Source of the DNA: Planctomycetota bacterium
GTDB lineage: Bacteria > Planctomycetota > UBA1135 > GCA-002686595
DNA length: 64,000 nucleotides
Assembly: GCA_014237855.1 (NCBI GenBank)
Contig: JABACD010000001.1
Coordinates: 372,001-436,000, forward strand
Reading direction: 5' to 3'
The translations under genes were made by a program, and so were the position numbers. Of this stretch, positions 44,759 to 53,892 are shown piece by piece (positions within the stretch are counted from its first letter, which is position 1; the number at the start of each line of letters is the position of its first letter). Under the pieces are notes generated by a model. That model was not told the DNA's origin. It searched no databases and was given only the letters and a program-made list of their open reading frames with translations.

Positions 44759-47700
44759 ATGGCCGAGGAGAAGCGAGCAGCGAGCGAAGCGGGAAAGGAG
44801 GGTCAGTCGGAGCTCCAAGATCCCGAAGCCAGATCACCCCTCGAGAGAGATCTCGAGGGGGTTGTCTTCCTGGTTCTCTCGACCAGAGGGGATGATCCTG
44901 CCCCCGAGAACTGGCTGGGTTTGCAAGCTCTTGCGATCAGCCGGAATGGAAGCCTGGATCGACTTGAACTCGGTCTCGAGGACGTCTCGCGAGGGGCCGA
45001 GTTCTGCTGGAGCCAGCTCGAGGCCTTTGCTCGAGGGCAGACCCTGCTCGTGCCGGACGTGGCGGAGTACGCGGCCTGGTGTGCCTCACTCGAGGTCCAG
45101 GCTGGGCCCGACCGAAGGCCGATCGGACTGGATCAGGTTGCAGCCCTGCTGCGCCCCGGCCGGCTGGCCCAGAGGCCCTCCCAGCTCCTCAAGGAGCTGA
45201 CCGGCAGGGCCCTGGAGCCAGGCAGCCCAGACGCCCTGCGGCATGCCCTTACCGTCATAGGAAGTCGCTTTCTGGGCCAAGGCCAGGAGAGCGTCCATGC
45301 CACCCTTGTGGCCCTCGCCACCGCCGCCTCACGTCTCCACGTGAGCGAACCAGGCGTTGGGGCTCAGATCGGGCGCATCCTGTCCCTGCTCCAATCGATC
45401 GATCAATGGCGCGACGATGAGGATGCGCAGCCAGGTGCTGCCCTCCAGATCGAGAGCGACTCCGTCGAGACGGAATTCCTGACCCTGGTTCTCTCTGATG
45501 CTGAGCCACGCTGGCAATCCGAGGCCAAAGCCTGGCACTCATTCGAACCCCTACCTCCCCATCGCGAGGAGGCACTCCCCTTCACCGCAGAGGACGAAGC
45601 TCTTCTGGATGTGGCCTTCAAGGAACACCTACCGGCGCTGTTCTCCGAGGAGCAGGACCTCTCCGACCGCAAGAACTACCGCGAGAGTCAACACACCGTC
45701 TCGACAGAGGTAGCCGCCAACTTCGGCCATCAGAGCAGGCCGGAGACGCAACTACTCCTGGTGCACGCCCCCACGGGAACCGGCAAGACCCTCGCCTACC
45801 TGCTGCCCGCTCTCTTGTGGTCGAAGAGACACTCGGTTCGTGTCGGCATTTCCACCTACACCCGCGCGCTCCAGGAACAGGCCATCGACCGCGAGGTTCC
45901 TCGAGCCCAGGAGCTGCTCCGCCGAGCAGGCGCACCTGCCGGCGCAAGGGTCTCCATGCTGAAAGGTCGCGAGAACTACCTGTGCTGGCGAACACTGAAG
46001 CTGCACGTACCCAGCTTCGAGGCGAGTGGCGAGCAGTGGCTGGCCTTTGCCCAGCTGCTGGCCTTCTCGATGTGCGACCCCGAAGGAGACCTCGACCGCT
46101 TACCTCGCCAACCACCGGTGGCACTGGAGCACAGCAAGACCTACCGCGCTACTTTGAGTGACTTGCTTCGCCAGGTCAGAGCCCGGACGTCCTGCTGTCG
46201 CGCGAAGCAGGACAAGGTCTCATGTGCCGCCGAGGTGGCTCGCTGGAGGGCAGAACGAAGCCACCTGGTCATCACCAATCACAGCTTTGCCCTGGCCAGG
46301 CAGGAGTTCTTCCGACACCTGATCTTCGACGAGTGCGAACACCTCCATGACCAAGCCCACTCGGCGTGGAGCCACCACATCGGATTTCAGGACATCGCCA
46401 CGCTACTCGACAGGCTGTACAAGCCAGAGCAGTCCCGGGCACGCAGCCTGTTCGTACGCGTTGCCAAGCGTATCGTCGCCGGCACACCCTCCTGGGATAC
46501 GCTGGACGCTTGCAGGCAAACCCATGAAGCCCTGCACTCCGCCTTTGAGGAGCTACGCTTCGAAGCCGGCTCATTCGACTCCTGGCGCAAGTCACGCTCC
46601 AGAGAACGAGACGAGCGTGAGGACCACTCGTTACTTCGCGAGTACGCAGAGGGCGATCTTGGCCGCAATCTCATCGTCAAGCGTCAGCAGTTCTGCCACC
46701 TAGGTAACCAGCTGGACGAGAGGCTGGCCGAACTAGCGGAGCGGCTGGAAAAACAGGGCGCAGGCAGGATGGCCAGACTGCGTCGGACCATTGACCTGGC
46801 CCGCACAGACCTGGTGGCGATCATCGACGCCATTGGAGCCTGGCTCCCTCTTCAGGAAGGCAAGCCTTGCTTCAATTCCCGCACATTCAATGACGTGGAG
46901 GTGGATACCAAGGGGGAACTTCAGCTCTCTGCGCGCGTCCTGCTCCCCAATGAGTACCTCGGGCGCTTCTACTATCCACAGCTATCAACCGCATCTTTTC
47001 TCTCAGCAACTACCTTCCTGCAGGGCGGCTTCGATGCCGCCATCTCATACCTTGGCCTGGATCGCGCCGTCGAGACAGCCGAGCAAGACCCCGACCTCCT
47101 GTGCACCCTTCGAACCTTCCGTGCTCCAGAGGTCTTTGACTACAGTCGTGTGCAGGTAATCACTCCGCGCGATGCGCCTGCGGTATCGCGAGACAAGGAG
47201 GGCTTCCTTCACTACGTTCGGGACTTCATCGCCGATCTTGGTGAGCGCACCAACGGTCGGATCCTTGCGCTCTTCACCAATGCCGAGGATGTCAAGCGTG
47301 TGGGGCTTAGACTCGAAGGACACTTTCGAGCTCGTCGAATCGGCTTCTTCTTCCAGAACATGCCCGGTACTAGCAAGGAAGAGATGAGCGATCTCTTTCG
47401 AGCACGAACTGACTCTGTCCTACTTGGGGTAGACACCTTCTGGTACGGCGCTGACTTTCCCGGTGAAACCCTCGAACACCTGGTCATCGTTCGATTGCCC
47501 TACGGCGTCCCCGACCGCTATCACCATGCACAGTGCGCAGCCCTCGGCATGGCCGAGCAGCGGCGGCAGATCTACATGCCTCGAGCACTGGCCAAGTTTC
47601 GCCAGGGCTTCGGACGCCTGATGCGGAGAATTGATGATCGGGGCTGTGTCTACGTCTTGGATCACCGAATTGCCGATCCGCGCCATCGCAGCTTTCTTCG

Positions 47701-47941
47701 CGAGCTTCCGGTGGCCCGCATTGGCGCAAACGAGGAGAGCCTGGCCACGCTTGTCCGCGGAGATACGCAAAGGTGCCTGACCCAAGCAATGATTCACGTG
47801 GGTCTGGAACAGGCTGCATCTCCTCTCGAGGTCATCCAGCCAGTCAAGCCCGAGATCGAGCGCTTCGAGCCCAAGCACGACGATGAGCCTGAGGCGGCAG
47901 CCGAACCAATCGACATCAACACCGAGGATCTTCCGTTTTGA
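44759..47941 (+). CDS. DinG/XPD-like superfamily 2 DNA helicase with degenerate exonuclease domain
   Basis: The 1060-residue protein has Walker A HAPTGTGKT at 336-344, a DEAH-type box DECEH at 524-528, and a C-terminal VRLPYGVPD...QGFGRLMRR motif VI. Cys409, Cys479, Cys480 and Cys489 could be the ligands of the Fe-S cluster found in XPD/DinG proteins. The N-terminal 200 residues look like the DnaQ-type exonuclease attached to Gram-positive DinG, but the catalytic DxE is lost (GVVFLVLSTRGDDP). It should unwind R-loops or forked DNA 5'-3'. Its stop overlaps the prmA start. Confidence 0.88.
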   Translation: MAEEKRAASEAGKEGQSELQDPEARSPLERDLEGVVFLVLSTRGDDPAPENWLGLQALAISRNGSLDRLELGLEDVSRGAEFCWSQLEAFARGQTLLVPDVAEYAAWCASLEVQAGPDRRPIGLDQVAALLRPGRLAQRPSQLLKELTGRALEPGSPDALRHALTVIGSRFLGQGQESVHATLVALATAASRLHVSEPGVGAQIGRILSLLQSIDQWRDDEDAQPGAALQIESDSVETEFLTLVLSDAEPRWQSEAKAWHSFEPLPPHREEALPFTAEDEALLDVAFKEHLPALFSEEQDLSDRKNYRESQHTVSTEVAANFGHQSRPETQLLLVHAPTGTGKTLAYLLPALLWSKRHSVRVGISTYTRALQEQAIDREVPRAQELLRRAGAPAGARVSMLKGRENYLCWRTLKLHVPSFEASGEQWLAFAQLLAFSMCDPEGDLDRLPRQPPVALEHSKTYRATLSDLLRQVRARTSCCRAKQDKVSCAAEVARWRAERSHLVITNHSFALARQEFFRHLIFDECEHLHDQAHSAWSHHIGFQDIATLLDRLYKPEQSRARSLFVRVAKRIVAGTPSWDTLDACRQTHEALHSAFEELRFEAGSFDSWRKSRSRERDEREDHSLLREYAEGDLGRNLIVKRQQFCHLGNQLDERLAELAERLEKQGAGRMARLRRTIDLARTDLVAIIDAIGAWLPLQEGKPCFNSRTFNDVEVDTKGELQLSARVLLPNEYLGRFYYPQLSTASFLSATTFLQGGFDAAISYLGLDRAVETAEQDPDLLCTLRTFRAPEVFDYSRVQVITPRDAPAVSRDKEGFLHYVRDFIADLGERTNGRILALFTNAEDVKRVGLRLEGHFRARRIGFFFQNMPGTSKEEMSDLFRARTDSVLLGVDTFWYGADFPGETLEHLVIVRLPYGVPDRYHHAQCAALGMAEQRRQIYMPRALAKFRQGFGRLMRRIDDRGCVYVLDHRIADPRHRSFLRELPVARIGANEESLATLVRGDTQRCLTQAMIHVGLEQAASPLEVIQPVKPEIERFEPKHDDEPEAAAEPIDINTEDLPF

Positions 47942-48852
47942 ACTCCGCCTTGTCCTGGATCGAAGTGCGTGTGCTGGTTCCGACCGGATGGGAGGAACTG
48001 GTGGCCGAATGCCTGATGATTGGCCCGTGCACAAGTGCAACCTTTGGCCGCCCCAATCTGGCCAGCGAGGAGGCTCCGGAAGGAACCGACTACGTGCGCA
48101 TCTTTATCTCGGAGGAGGAGGACTCCGTGGAGCTCCGAGAATCGCTTCAGTCCAAGCTGGACCAACTAGCGATCACCACCAAAGAGCCCGAGCTTCAGAC
48201 ACTGGAGCTCGGCTTCAAACGCCTCCCACCGGAGGACTACGCCACCTCCTGGAAGAAGAGCTGGAAGCCCTTTCGAGTCGGGCCACTGTGCCTGCTCCCC
48301 CCCTGGGACAGCCGAACCGTCGCAGCCGACCAGCTACGCCTGACCATCCAGCCGGGGGGCTCTTTCGGTTCGGGGCGCCACGCCACGACCCGCACATGCC
48401 TGCGTACACTCACGAGACGCGTCCGAGGCGGCGAACGAGTGCTCGACGCAGGGACAGGAAGCGGGATCCTATCCGTTGGTGCAGCCCTGCTCGGAGCAAG
48501 CTCTACCCTGGGTTTCGACATCGACCCGAACTCGGCAGTTGCCGGAAGAGAACTGGCTGAGGAGAACAATGTGGCAGATCGATGTGAGTTTCGGACGGGC
48601 GGCTTCGAGCTGCTCGAACCGGCAGATCACAACTTCGACATCGTGCTCGGTAACATCTATTCCGACATCATTCAGCAGCACGCCGTGGATCTCGCTTCAC
48701 GACTCGCACCAGATGGCTGGTTCGCGTTCAGCGGCTGCCCCCACCAACACCTGGAGCCAACCCTGGATGCCATCGCGGCAGCCGGACTGCTCATCGAGGA
48801 GCCACTACGACGTGGCCGCTGGCACACCTTCGTGGGTCGTCACGCGACCTGA
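47938..48852 (+). CDS. prmA: Ribosomal protein L11 methyltransferase
   Basis: The TTG start at 47938 overlaps the helicase stop (TTGA), implying translational coupling; the product is 304 residues, typical for PrmA. N-terminal WIEVRVLVPTGWEELVAECL and the family block TSWKKSWKPFRVG, GSFGSGRHATT and motif I VLDAGTGSGILSVGAALLGA are recognisable. The target motif NIYSD replaces the more usual NILA/NPPY. It trimethylates L11 on Lys and the N-terminus, a nonessential modification. Confidence 0.9.
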   Translation: MNSALSWIEVRVLVPTGWEELVAECLMIGPCTSATFGRPNLASEEAPEGTDYVRIFISEEEDSVELRESLQSKLDQLAITTKEPELQTLELGFKRLPPEDYATSWKKSWKPFRVGPLCLLPPWDSRTVAADQLRLTIQPGGSFGSGRHATTRTCLRTLTRRVRGGERVLDAGTGSGILSVGAALLGASSTLGFDIDPNSAVAGRELAEENNVADRCEFRTGGFELLEPADHNFDIVLGNIYSDIIQQHAVDLASRLAPDGWFAFSGCPHQHLEPTLDAIAAAGLLIEEPLRRGRWHTFVGRHAT

Positions 48853-48887
48853 GCAAGGAGCGGCAAGCGCCCCTCCCAGGGCCCAGA

Positions 48888-49577
48888 TCACCTGTCCCTG
48901 GCTTCTTCTCTGCTGATCAACTGCATGGCAACCAGGCGCGCCATGACGATCGCCACGTACAACTGGCCAACGATGGCTTCTGCGCTGGTGAGGGAGTCAG
49001 CCTGGGGCGTCGCTGGAGCAATATTTCCGTAGCCCAAGGTGGTCAGGGTCGTGTAGCTGAATCCCAGGAAGCGCTCATAGCTAGCTCCATTGCCGATCAA
49101 CGGAAAGCTCGGAGTGAATGAACCGGGCATCGAAATCTCCAGCATCGCGTAGGCGAGAGCCCAGACGATCCCCAGGATCAAGTAGACGCTACAGGCCGCG
49201 CACAGCGTCTCGCTCGTGACGGCAGCACTGGAACTGAACAGCGAGGTAAGGAGGGCCATGGCCACTGCCAGATAGAAAGCCATCCAGCAGCCGAGATACA
49301 CGTAGAGCGCGAGGGTCGACCCGTTGGAGTCATAGAAGGCCCTGCCGAGGATCGAGACGACCAGCAAGCCGCCAATGATGCACGCACGCCGCTTGTTCGT
49401 GACTGCAGCTGAGGCTGCCACAAGCAGCAGCACGTACTGCAGGACCTCAAGAGCGATGATGCCAACGCCATGCTTATCCATGAACGGCCGGGCAACAATC
49501 AGCACCAGCAAGCAGCCCAGAAGATAAGCCTGCCTGAAGCGAGCTTGGAAGCGGGACCAACCCCCGTTGATACTCAC
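48888..49577 (-). CDS. Potassium channel-like membrane protein
   Basis: The 229-residue protein has about six hydrophobic segments (roughly 15-30, 38-60, 65-80, 90-115, 125-148, 195-215) and a selectivity filter T-L-G-Y-G-N at 180-185. It lacks the cytosolic RCK/NAD-binding domain of many bacterial K+ channels. The GTG start at 49577 overlaps the stop of the RND pump (GTGA), so both are probably translated together; the reason for this pairing is unknown. Confidence 0.82.
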   Translation of the reverse strand: MSINGGWSRFQARFRQAYLLGCLLVLIVARPFMDKHGVGIIALEVLQYVLLLVAASAAVTNKRRACIIGGLLVVSILGRAFYDSNGSTLALYVYLGCWMAFYLAVAMALLTSLFSSSAAVTSETLCAACSVYLILGIVWALAYAMLEISMPGSFTPSFPLIGNGASYERFLGFSYTTLTTLGYGNIAPATPQADSLTSAEAIVGQLYVAIVMARLVAMQLISREEARDR

Positions 49578-52500
49578 TCCAGATCACCCCCGGGTGGAGC
49601 GGTACGACCACCGCCGAATTTTTCGGCCGTCCCCTGGACAAGCCGGTACAAGGCTGGAGTGATCAACACGCCGAGAATTGTGGCTCCAAGGAGGCCACAG
49701 AAGACCGCAGTTCCCAGCGCAGTCCGAGCTCCTGCCCCTGCGCCAGTAGCGACAACAAGTGGGAAGGTTCCAAGGACGAACGAGAAGGCCGTCATCAAGA
49801 TCGGGCGGAACCTCAGTCTCGCCGACTCGATTGCTGCATCTGCAGGCGACAGACCCTCTTCTCGTTTTGCCAGAGCAAACTCAACGATCAGAATCGCATT
49901 CTTGCTGATCAAGGCGACCAACAAGACAATTCCAATTTGAGTGTAGACGTTGTTGTCGAAGTCTCTTGCCAGCGCCCCCGCCGCCACGCCTATGAACCCC
50001 AGAGGGACGGCCAGGAGGACCGCCACGGGTAGACTCCAAGACTCGTACTGGGCTGCAAGAACCAGATAGACCAGCAGGATGGCCAGGCCAAAGATCACGC
50101 CCAAGCCTCCAGCATTCTTCTGCTGATAAGCCAGCCCGGTCCATTCGTAGCCCATGGACTGCGGGAGCCTCTCGTTAGCTATCTGCTCCATGAGTTCAAT
50201 CCCTTGCCCGGAGGAGTAGCCCGGCGCTGGCTGGCCCCGGACCGAAGCGGTGGGGTAGAGATTGAAGCGGCTGATCATCGAGGGGCCGAAGCGCTCCTCG
50301 ACCGACGCCAGGGCTCCCAGAGGGACCGTGCGGCCGTCGGGCCCGCGAAGGCGGAGCTCGAGAATATCCTCGGGGTGAGCCCTGCTGCTGGCTTCGGCCT
50401 GAACCTGCACCTGATAGGTGCGGTTGAAGGAATTGAAGTCGTTCACGTAGGTGCCCCCCAGATTCGTCTGGAGGGAGGTGAATACCTCCTGGAGGGAGAG
50501 TCCCATCTGCTTGACCTTGTCGCGATCGACATCGACAAAGATCTGCGGGACACCTGCACGGAAGGTGGAGTTCATGCCTGTCAGCCCAGCCTGACTGTCT
50601 GCAACTCGAGCGAACTCACTGGCCGCCTCTTGCAGGGACTTCACTCCAAGTCCACCTCGATCCTGCACCTGCATGTCAAGGCCGCTCACAAAACCAACCC
50701 CCGGTACGGGAGGGGTCTCAAAGGCAAAGACCCTCGCCTCCTGAATCGAGAGAAGCTTGCGCTGCAAACCAGCCACGATGTTTCTCTGGCTCAACTCTTC
50801 AGTCGTCCGCTCATCCCAGGGGTCGAGAACGATGATAAAGGACGCCACGTTGGGGTTCGCCACTCCATCGATGAGCGAGTATCCCTCGATCCTGATGGCT
50901 GACTGGACCCCTTCGGTCCCATCAATGATGGTTTCAATCCGCTTCGTAACCTCTCGAGTGCGCTCTCTCGAGGCCGCATCGGGCAGCATGCAGACCGCCA
51001 TTGCAAAGGCCTTGTCTTCCGCAGGCACGAAGCCCTTCTTGAGCTCGCCGAATCCGAGCACTCCGGCGACACTGACGATGACGAAGACCAGCATCGCCAG
51101 GGCCAGCTTGCGCACGAAGTGCTTCACGACAACAGAGTAGGCACTCGTGCTCTTTTCGATTACGGCATTGAACAGCCGGAACAAGGGATTCTTCTTCCCC
51201 GTGGACTTCCGCATCAGGACGCCACAGAGAGCTGGGCTGAGCGTCAGGGCATTGATTGAGCTGAAGACCGTGGCCGCAGCGATGGTCAGGGCAAATTGCT
51301 TGTACATGATCCCGACCATGCCGCCCATGAATGAAGTGGGCACGAACACCGCCAGGAGGACAAGGGTCGTTGCGATCACCGGCCCCGTCACCTCCTCCAT
51401 GGCGACCACCGCCGCCTTCTTCGGAGACATCCCGCCGTGATCGAGATTTCGCGCCACGTTCTCAACGACCACGATTGCATCGTCCACGACAATTCCGATT
51501 GCCAGGACGAGGCCGAACAGGCTCAACGTGTTCAGTGAGAATCCCAACGCTGACAAGACCGTGAAGGTTCCAATCAATGAGACCGGGATGGTCACCGCCG
51601 GCACGATCGTTGCCCGGAAATCCTGCAGGAAGACGAGCACGGTCAGGATCACGAGGATCGTCGCTATGAAAAGCGTCGTGAGAATCTCGGCAATCGATGC
51701 CCGAACAACCAGCGACGCATCGTAGGTCACGGCAACCTTCACTCCCTCTGGGAAGTTCGAGCTGAGAGACTCGAGCTCCGCTGAGATCGCGTTGGAAATA
51801 TTGATCAGGTTAGCGCCCGGAAGTTGATAGATGGCGAGCACCGATGCCGGCGTGCCGTCAACCCCCGATTCCATGGTGTAGTTCTTGGCGCCGAGCTCGA
51901 TACGCGCCAGATCATTGAGTCGCAGAATTCGTCCGGAGCGATCAGTTCGGACGATGATCTCCCCGAACTCCTCCGGATCGGTGAGGCGCCCTTTGGTCGT
52001 GACCGTGTACTGGAAATCAACATCCGGCTCGGTCGGCGGCGCACCTATCTTTCCGGCTGCAACCTGGACGTTTTGCTCCTTGATTGCGTTGAGCACCTCG
52101 GAGACCGTGATATTACGCGCCTCCAGCTTTGCAGGGTCGATCCACACACGCATCGCGTAGTCGGCAGCTCCAAAGACCATGACGTCGCCAACGCCATCGA
52201 TCCGCTTGAGCGGATCTCTCAGATTAAGGGTCGCAAAATTGCTCAGGAAGACGTCATCAAAATCGCCGTCGGGCGACGTCACGCTGATCATCTGCGCGAA
52301 GTCCGGCATCTGCTTCTGGGTCGTGATGCCCAGGCGCCTGACCTCTTCGGGCAGGCTCGGCTCGGCCGCCGATACGCGGTTCTGGACCTGGACAGACGCA
52401 ATGTCGAGGTCCACACCTGGCTGGAAGGTCACCGACAGTGTGTAGGTTCCATCTCCCGAGCAGGTGCTGCTCATGTAGAGCATCCCCTCCACACCGTTCA

Positions 52501-52708
52501 CCTCCTGCTCGATCGGCGAAGCGACCGTATTCGAAATGACCTCGGCATCCGCGCCGGGATAGAGCGCGGTCACGTTGATCATCGGAGGCGAAAGGTTTGG
52601 ATACTCGGCGATGGGCAGGCCGCCAAGTGACACCAAACCGACAAGGATGATGACGATCGAAATGACCGAGGCGAAGATCGGTCGCTGAATGAAGAAACGT
52701 GAGAGCAA
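49574..52708 (-). CDS. RND multidrug efflux pump inner-membrane subunit (AcrB/MexB-like, HAE1)
   Basis: Starting at TTG 52708 gives 1044 residues (MLSRFFIQRPIFASVISIVII) and a GGAG Shine-Dalgarno six bases upstream. A longer TTG start at 52747 is in frame but lacks a ribosome site and overlaps the adaptor gene. It has twelve expected membrane helices, GLVLAIGIVVDDAIVVVENV with the two Asp of the proton relay, and GGxFVPTSFMGG. The second half (VYTQIGIVLLVALISKNAILIVEFA) matches. It uses the proton gradient to expel drugs or lipids with the adaptor and outer-membrane factor beside it. Confidence 0.94.
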   Translation of the reverse strand: MLSRFFIQRPIFASVISIVIILVGLVSLGGLPIAEYPNLSPPMINVTALYPGADAEVISNTVASPIEQEVNGVEGMLYMSSTCSGDGTYTLSVTFQPGVDLDIASVQVQNRVSAAEPSLPEEVRRLGITTQKQMPDFAQMISVTSPDGDFDDVFLSNFATLNLRDPLKRIDGVGDVMVFGAADYAMRVWIDPAKLEARNITVSEVLNAIKEQNVQVAAGKIGAPPTEPDVDFQYTVTTKGRLTDPEEFGEIIVRTDRSGRILRLNDLARIELGAKNYTMESGVDGTPASVLAIYQLPGANLINISNAISAELESLSSNFPEGVKVAVTYDASLVVRASIAEILTTLFIATILVILTVLVFLQDFRATIVPAVTIPVSLIGTFTVLSALGFSLNTLSLFGLVLAIGIVVDDAIVVVENVARNLDHGGMSPKKAAVVAMEEVTGPVIATTLVLLAVFVPTSFMGGMVGIMYKQFALTIAAATVFSSINALTLSPALCGVLMRKSTGKKNPLFRLFNAVIEKSTSAYSVVVKHFVRKLALAMLVFVIVSVAGVLGFGELKKGFVPAEDKAFAMAVCMLPDAASRERTREVTKRIETIIDGTEGVQSAIRIEGYSLIDGVANPNVASFIIVLDPWDERTTEELSQRNIVAGLQRKLLSIQEARVFAFETPPVPGVGFVSGLDMQVQDRGGLGVKSLQEAASEFARVADSQAGLTGMNSTFRAGVPQIFVDVDRDKVKQMGLSLQEVFTSLQTNLGGTYVNDFNSFNRTYQVQVQAEASSRAHPEDILELRLRGPDGRTVPLGALASVEERFGPSMISRFNLYPTASVRGQPAPGYSSGQGIELMEQIANERLPQSMGYEWTGLAYQQKNAGGLGVIFGLAILLVYLVLAAQYESWSLPVAVLLAVPLGFIGVAAGALARDFDNNVYTQIGIVLLVALISKNAILIVEFALAKREEGLSPADAAIESARLRFRPILMTAFSFVLGTFPLVVATGAGAGARTALGTAVFCGLLGATILGVLITPALYRLVQGTAEKFGGGRTAPPGGDLE

Positions 52709-52721
52709 CTTGAACTCCAGG

Positions 52722-53825
52722 TCAGGCGTCAGGCCCTTGGGGGGCAACGATTGCGCCAGGCCGAGCTCTTAGCAGGCCCTTGGTGATGATTCGGTCCTGC
52801 ACCTTGAGACCAGACAAGATCACTCGATCTGACCCTGTACTTGGTCCGAGGGTGACGTTCTTGCGGCTTACTTTTCCAGAGTCGTCGACCACGTAGACGT
52901 AGCGACCAACCTGATCGGATCCGATCGAAGCCTCAGGAATCACCAGGGCATTCTCGAGTGTCTCCGCCGCGATTCGAACCCTGACAAAGAGCCCTGCACG
53001 CAAGCCCTCATCCTTGTTATCGAACAGCGCGCGGATTCTGACCGTGCCCGTTTCGACATCAACGGAGGGGTCGACATAGTCGATATAGCCCGTTCGTGGC
53101 CAGTCCTTGTCTACCTCTGTGGCCATCTCGACCTTGACTGGCTCGTCCCTATCCACGTTGGGGTGTGCCTTGAGGCGCGCAAGCAAGGCCCTGTCGGGGA
53201 CACTGAACCACGCGTAGATGCTTGAATCGTCGTAGATCGTTGTCAGCGGCTCCGAGGCGAGCGTGCCGACCAGGTCTCCCACGCTGTAGCGAGTGGCCAT
53301 GGCTCGTCCCTTGATCGGCGCCAGCACCTTCGTGTAGTCCACATCGAGCTGCTGGATCGCCAGCTGCTTCTCGGCGACCTCGACCTGGGCTTCAGTGACG
53401 TCTGCCTCAGCGCGTGCCTCCAGGGCTTGGAGCTCGCTGATAGCCCCCTGGGCGGCCGAATTTTCCATCCGCTCTGCGCGCGTGTTCGCGAGAGTCGACT
53501 GAGCCTTGGAACTCTTCAGAGTGGCCGAAGCGGCATCTCTGGCTGCAGCGAAGGGCTCGGGGTCGATATGAAACAAGGGAGCCCCCTCTGCGACCTCGAT
53601 GCCCGGGGAGTAGTCAATGGAGAGCAAGACACCCTGGACACGTGCAGGCACATTGACAGTCCATAGTGCCTCGGTGCGCCCTGTGAACTCGACGTAGTCC
53701 ACGACATCCTTCGTGGTGGGGTAGTCCACCGTTACTGCAGGAGGCGGCGGAGGCTGGAACACATTCTCACTGCAAGCCGCCAGAAGCGGAACAACGAAGA
53801 ACAAGCACGGAAGAGTTCTGGACAT
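52722..53825 (-). CDS. RND periplasmic adaptor lipoprotein (membrane fusion protein)
   Basis: From ATG 53825 the 367-residue protein has a lipoprotein signal MSRTLPCLFFVVPLLAAC. It has the adaptor pattern: EFTGRTEALWTVNVPARVQGVL lipoyl half, coiled-coil helices (ARAEADVTEAQVEVAEKQLA), DYTKVLAPIKGRAM lipoyl end, and the beta-barrel segment. It links the RND pump, encoded 13 bases downstream, to the outer-membrane factor encoded divergently. Confidence 0.93.
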   Translation of the reverse strand: MSRTLPCLFFVVPLLAACSENVFQPPPPPAVTVDYPTTKDVVDYVEFTGRTEALWTVNVPARVQGVLLSIDYSPGIEVAEGAPLFHIDPEPFAAARDAASATLKSSKAQSTLANTRAERMENSAAQGAISELQALEARAEADVTEAQVEVAEKQLAIQQLDVDYTKVLAPIKGRAMATRYSVGDLVGTLASEPLTTIYDDSSIYAWFSVPDRALLARLKAHPNVDRDEPVKVEMATEVDKDWPRTGYIDYVDPSVDVETGTVRIRALFDNKDEGLRAGLFVRVRIAAETLENALVIPEASIGSDQVGRYVYVVDDSGKVSRKNVTLGPSTGSDRVILSGLKVQDRIITKGLLRARPGAIVAPQGPDA

Positions 53826-53892
53826 GATCCTTTGAAGAGGGACGGCACCAGCCTGGCGGTAAACAGGAGTGTGGGCGAGTATACTTCCGGGC

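Noticed and set aside
51824..52630. Plus-strand open frame of 268 codons
   Set aside because: It lies antisense within the RND pump and lacks any family pattern.
49574..52747. TTG at 52747 as start of the RND pump
   Set aside because: No ribosome site precedes it and it overlaps the adaptor gene; TTG 52708 has GGAG upstream and matches the family N-terminus.
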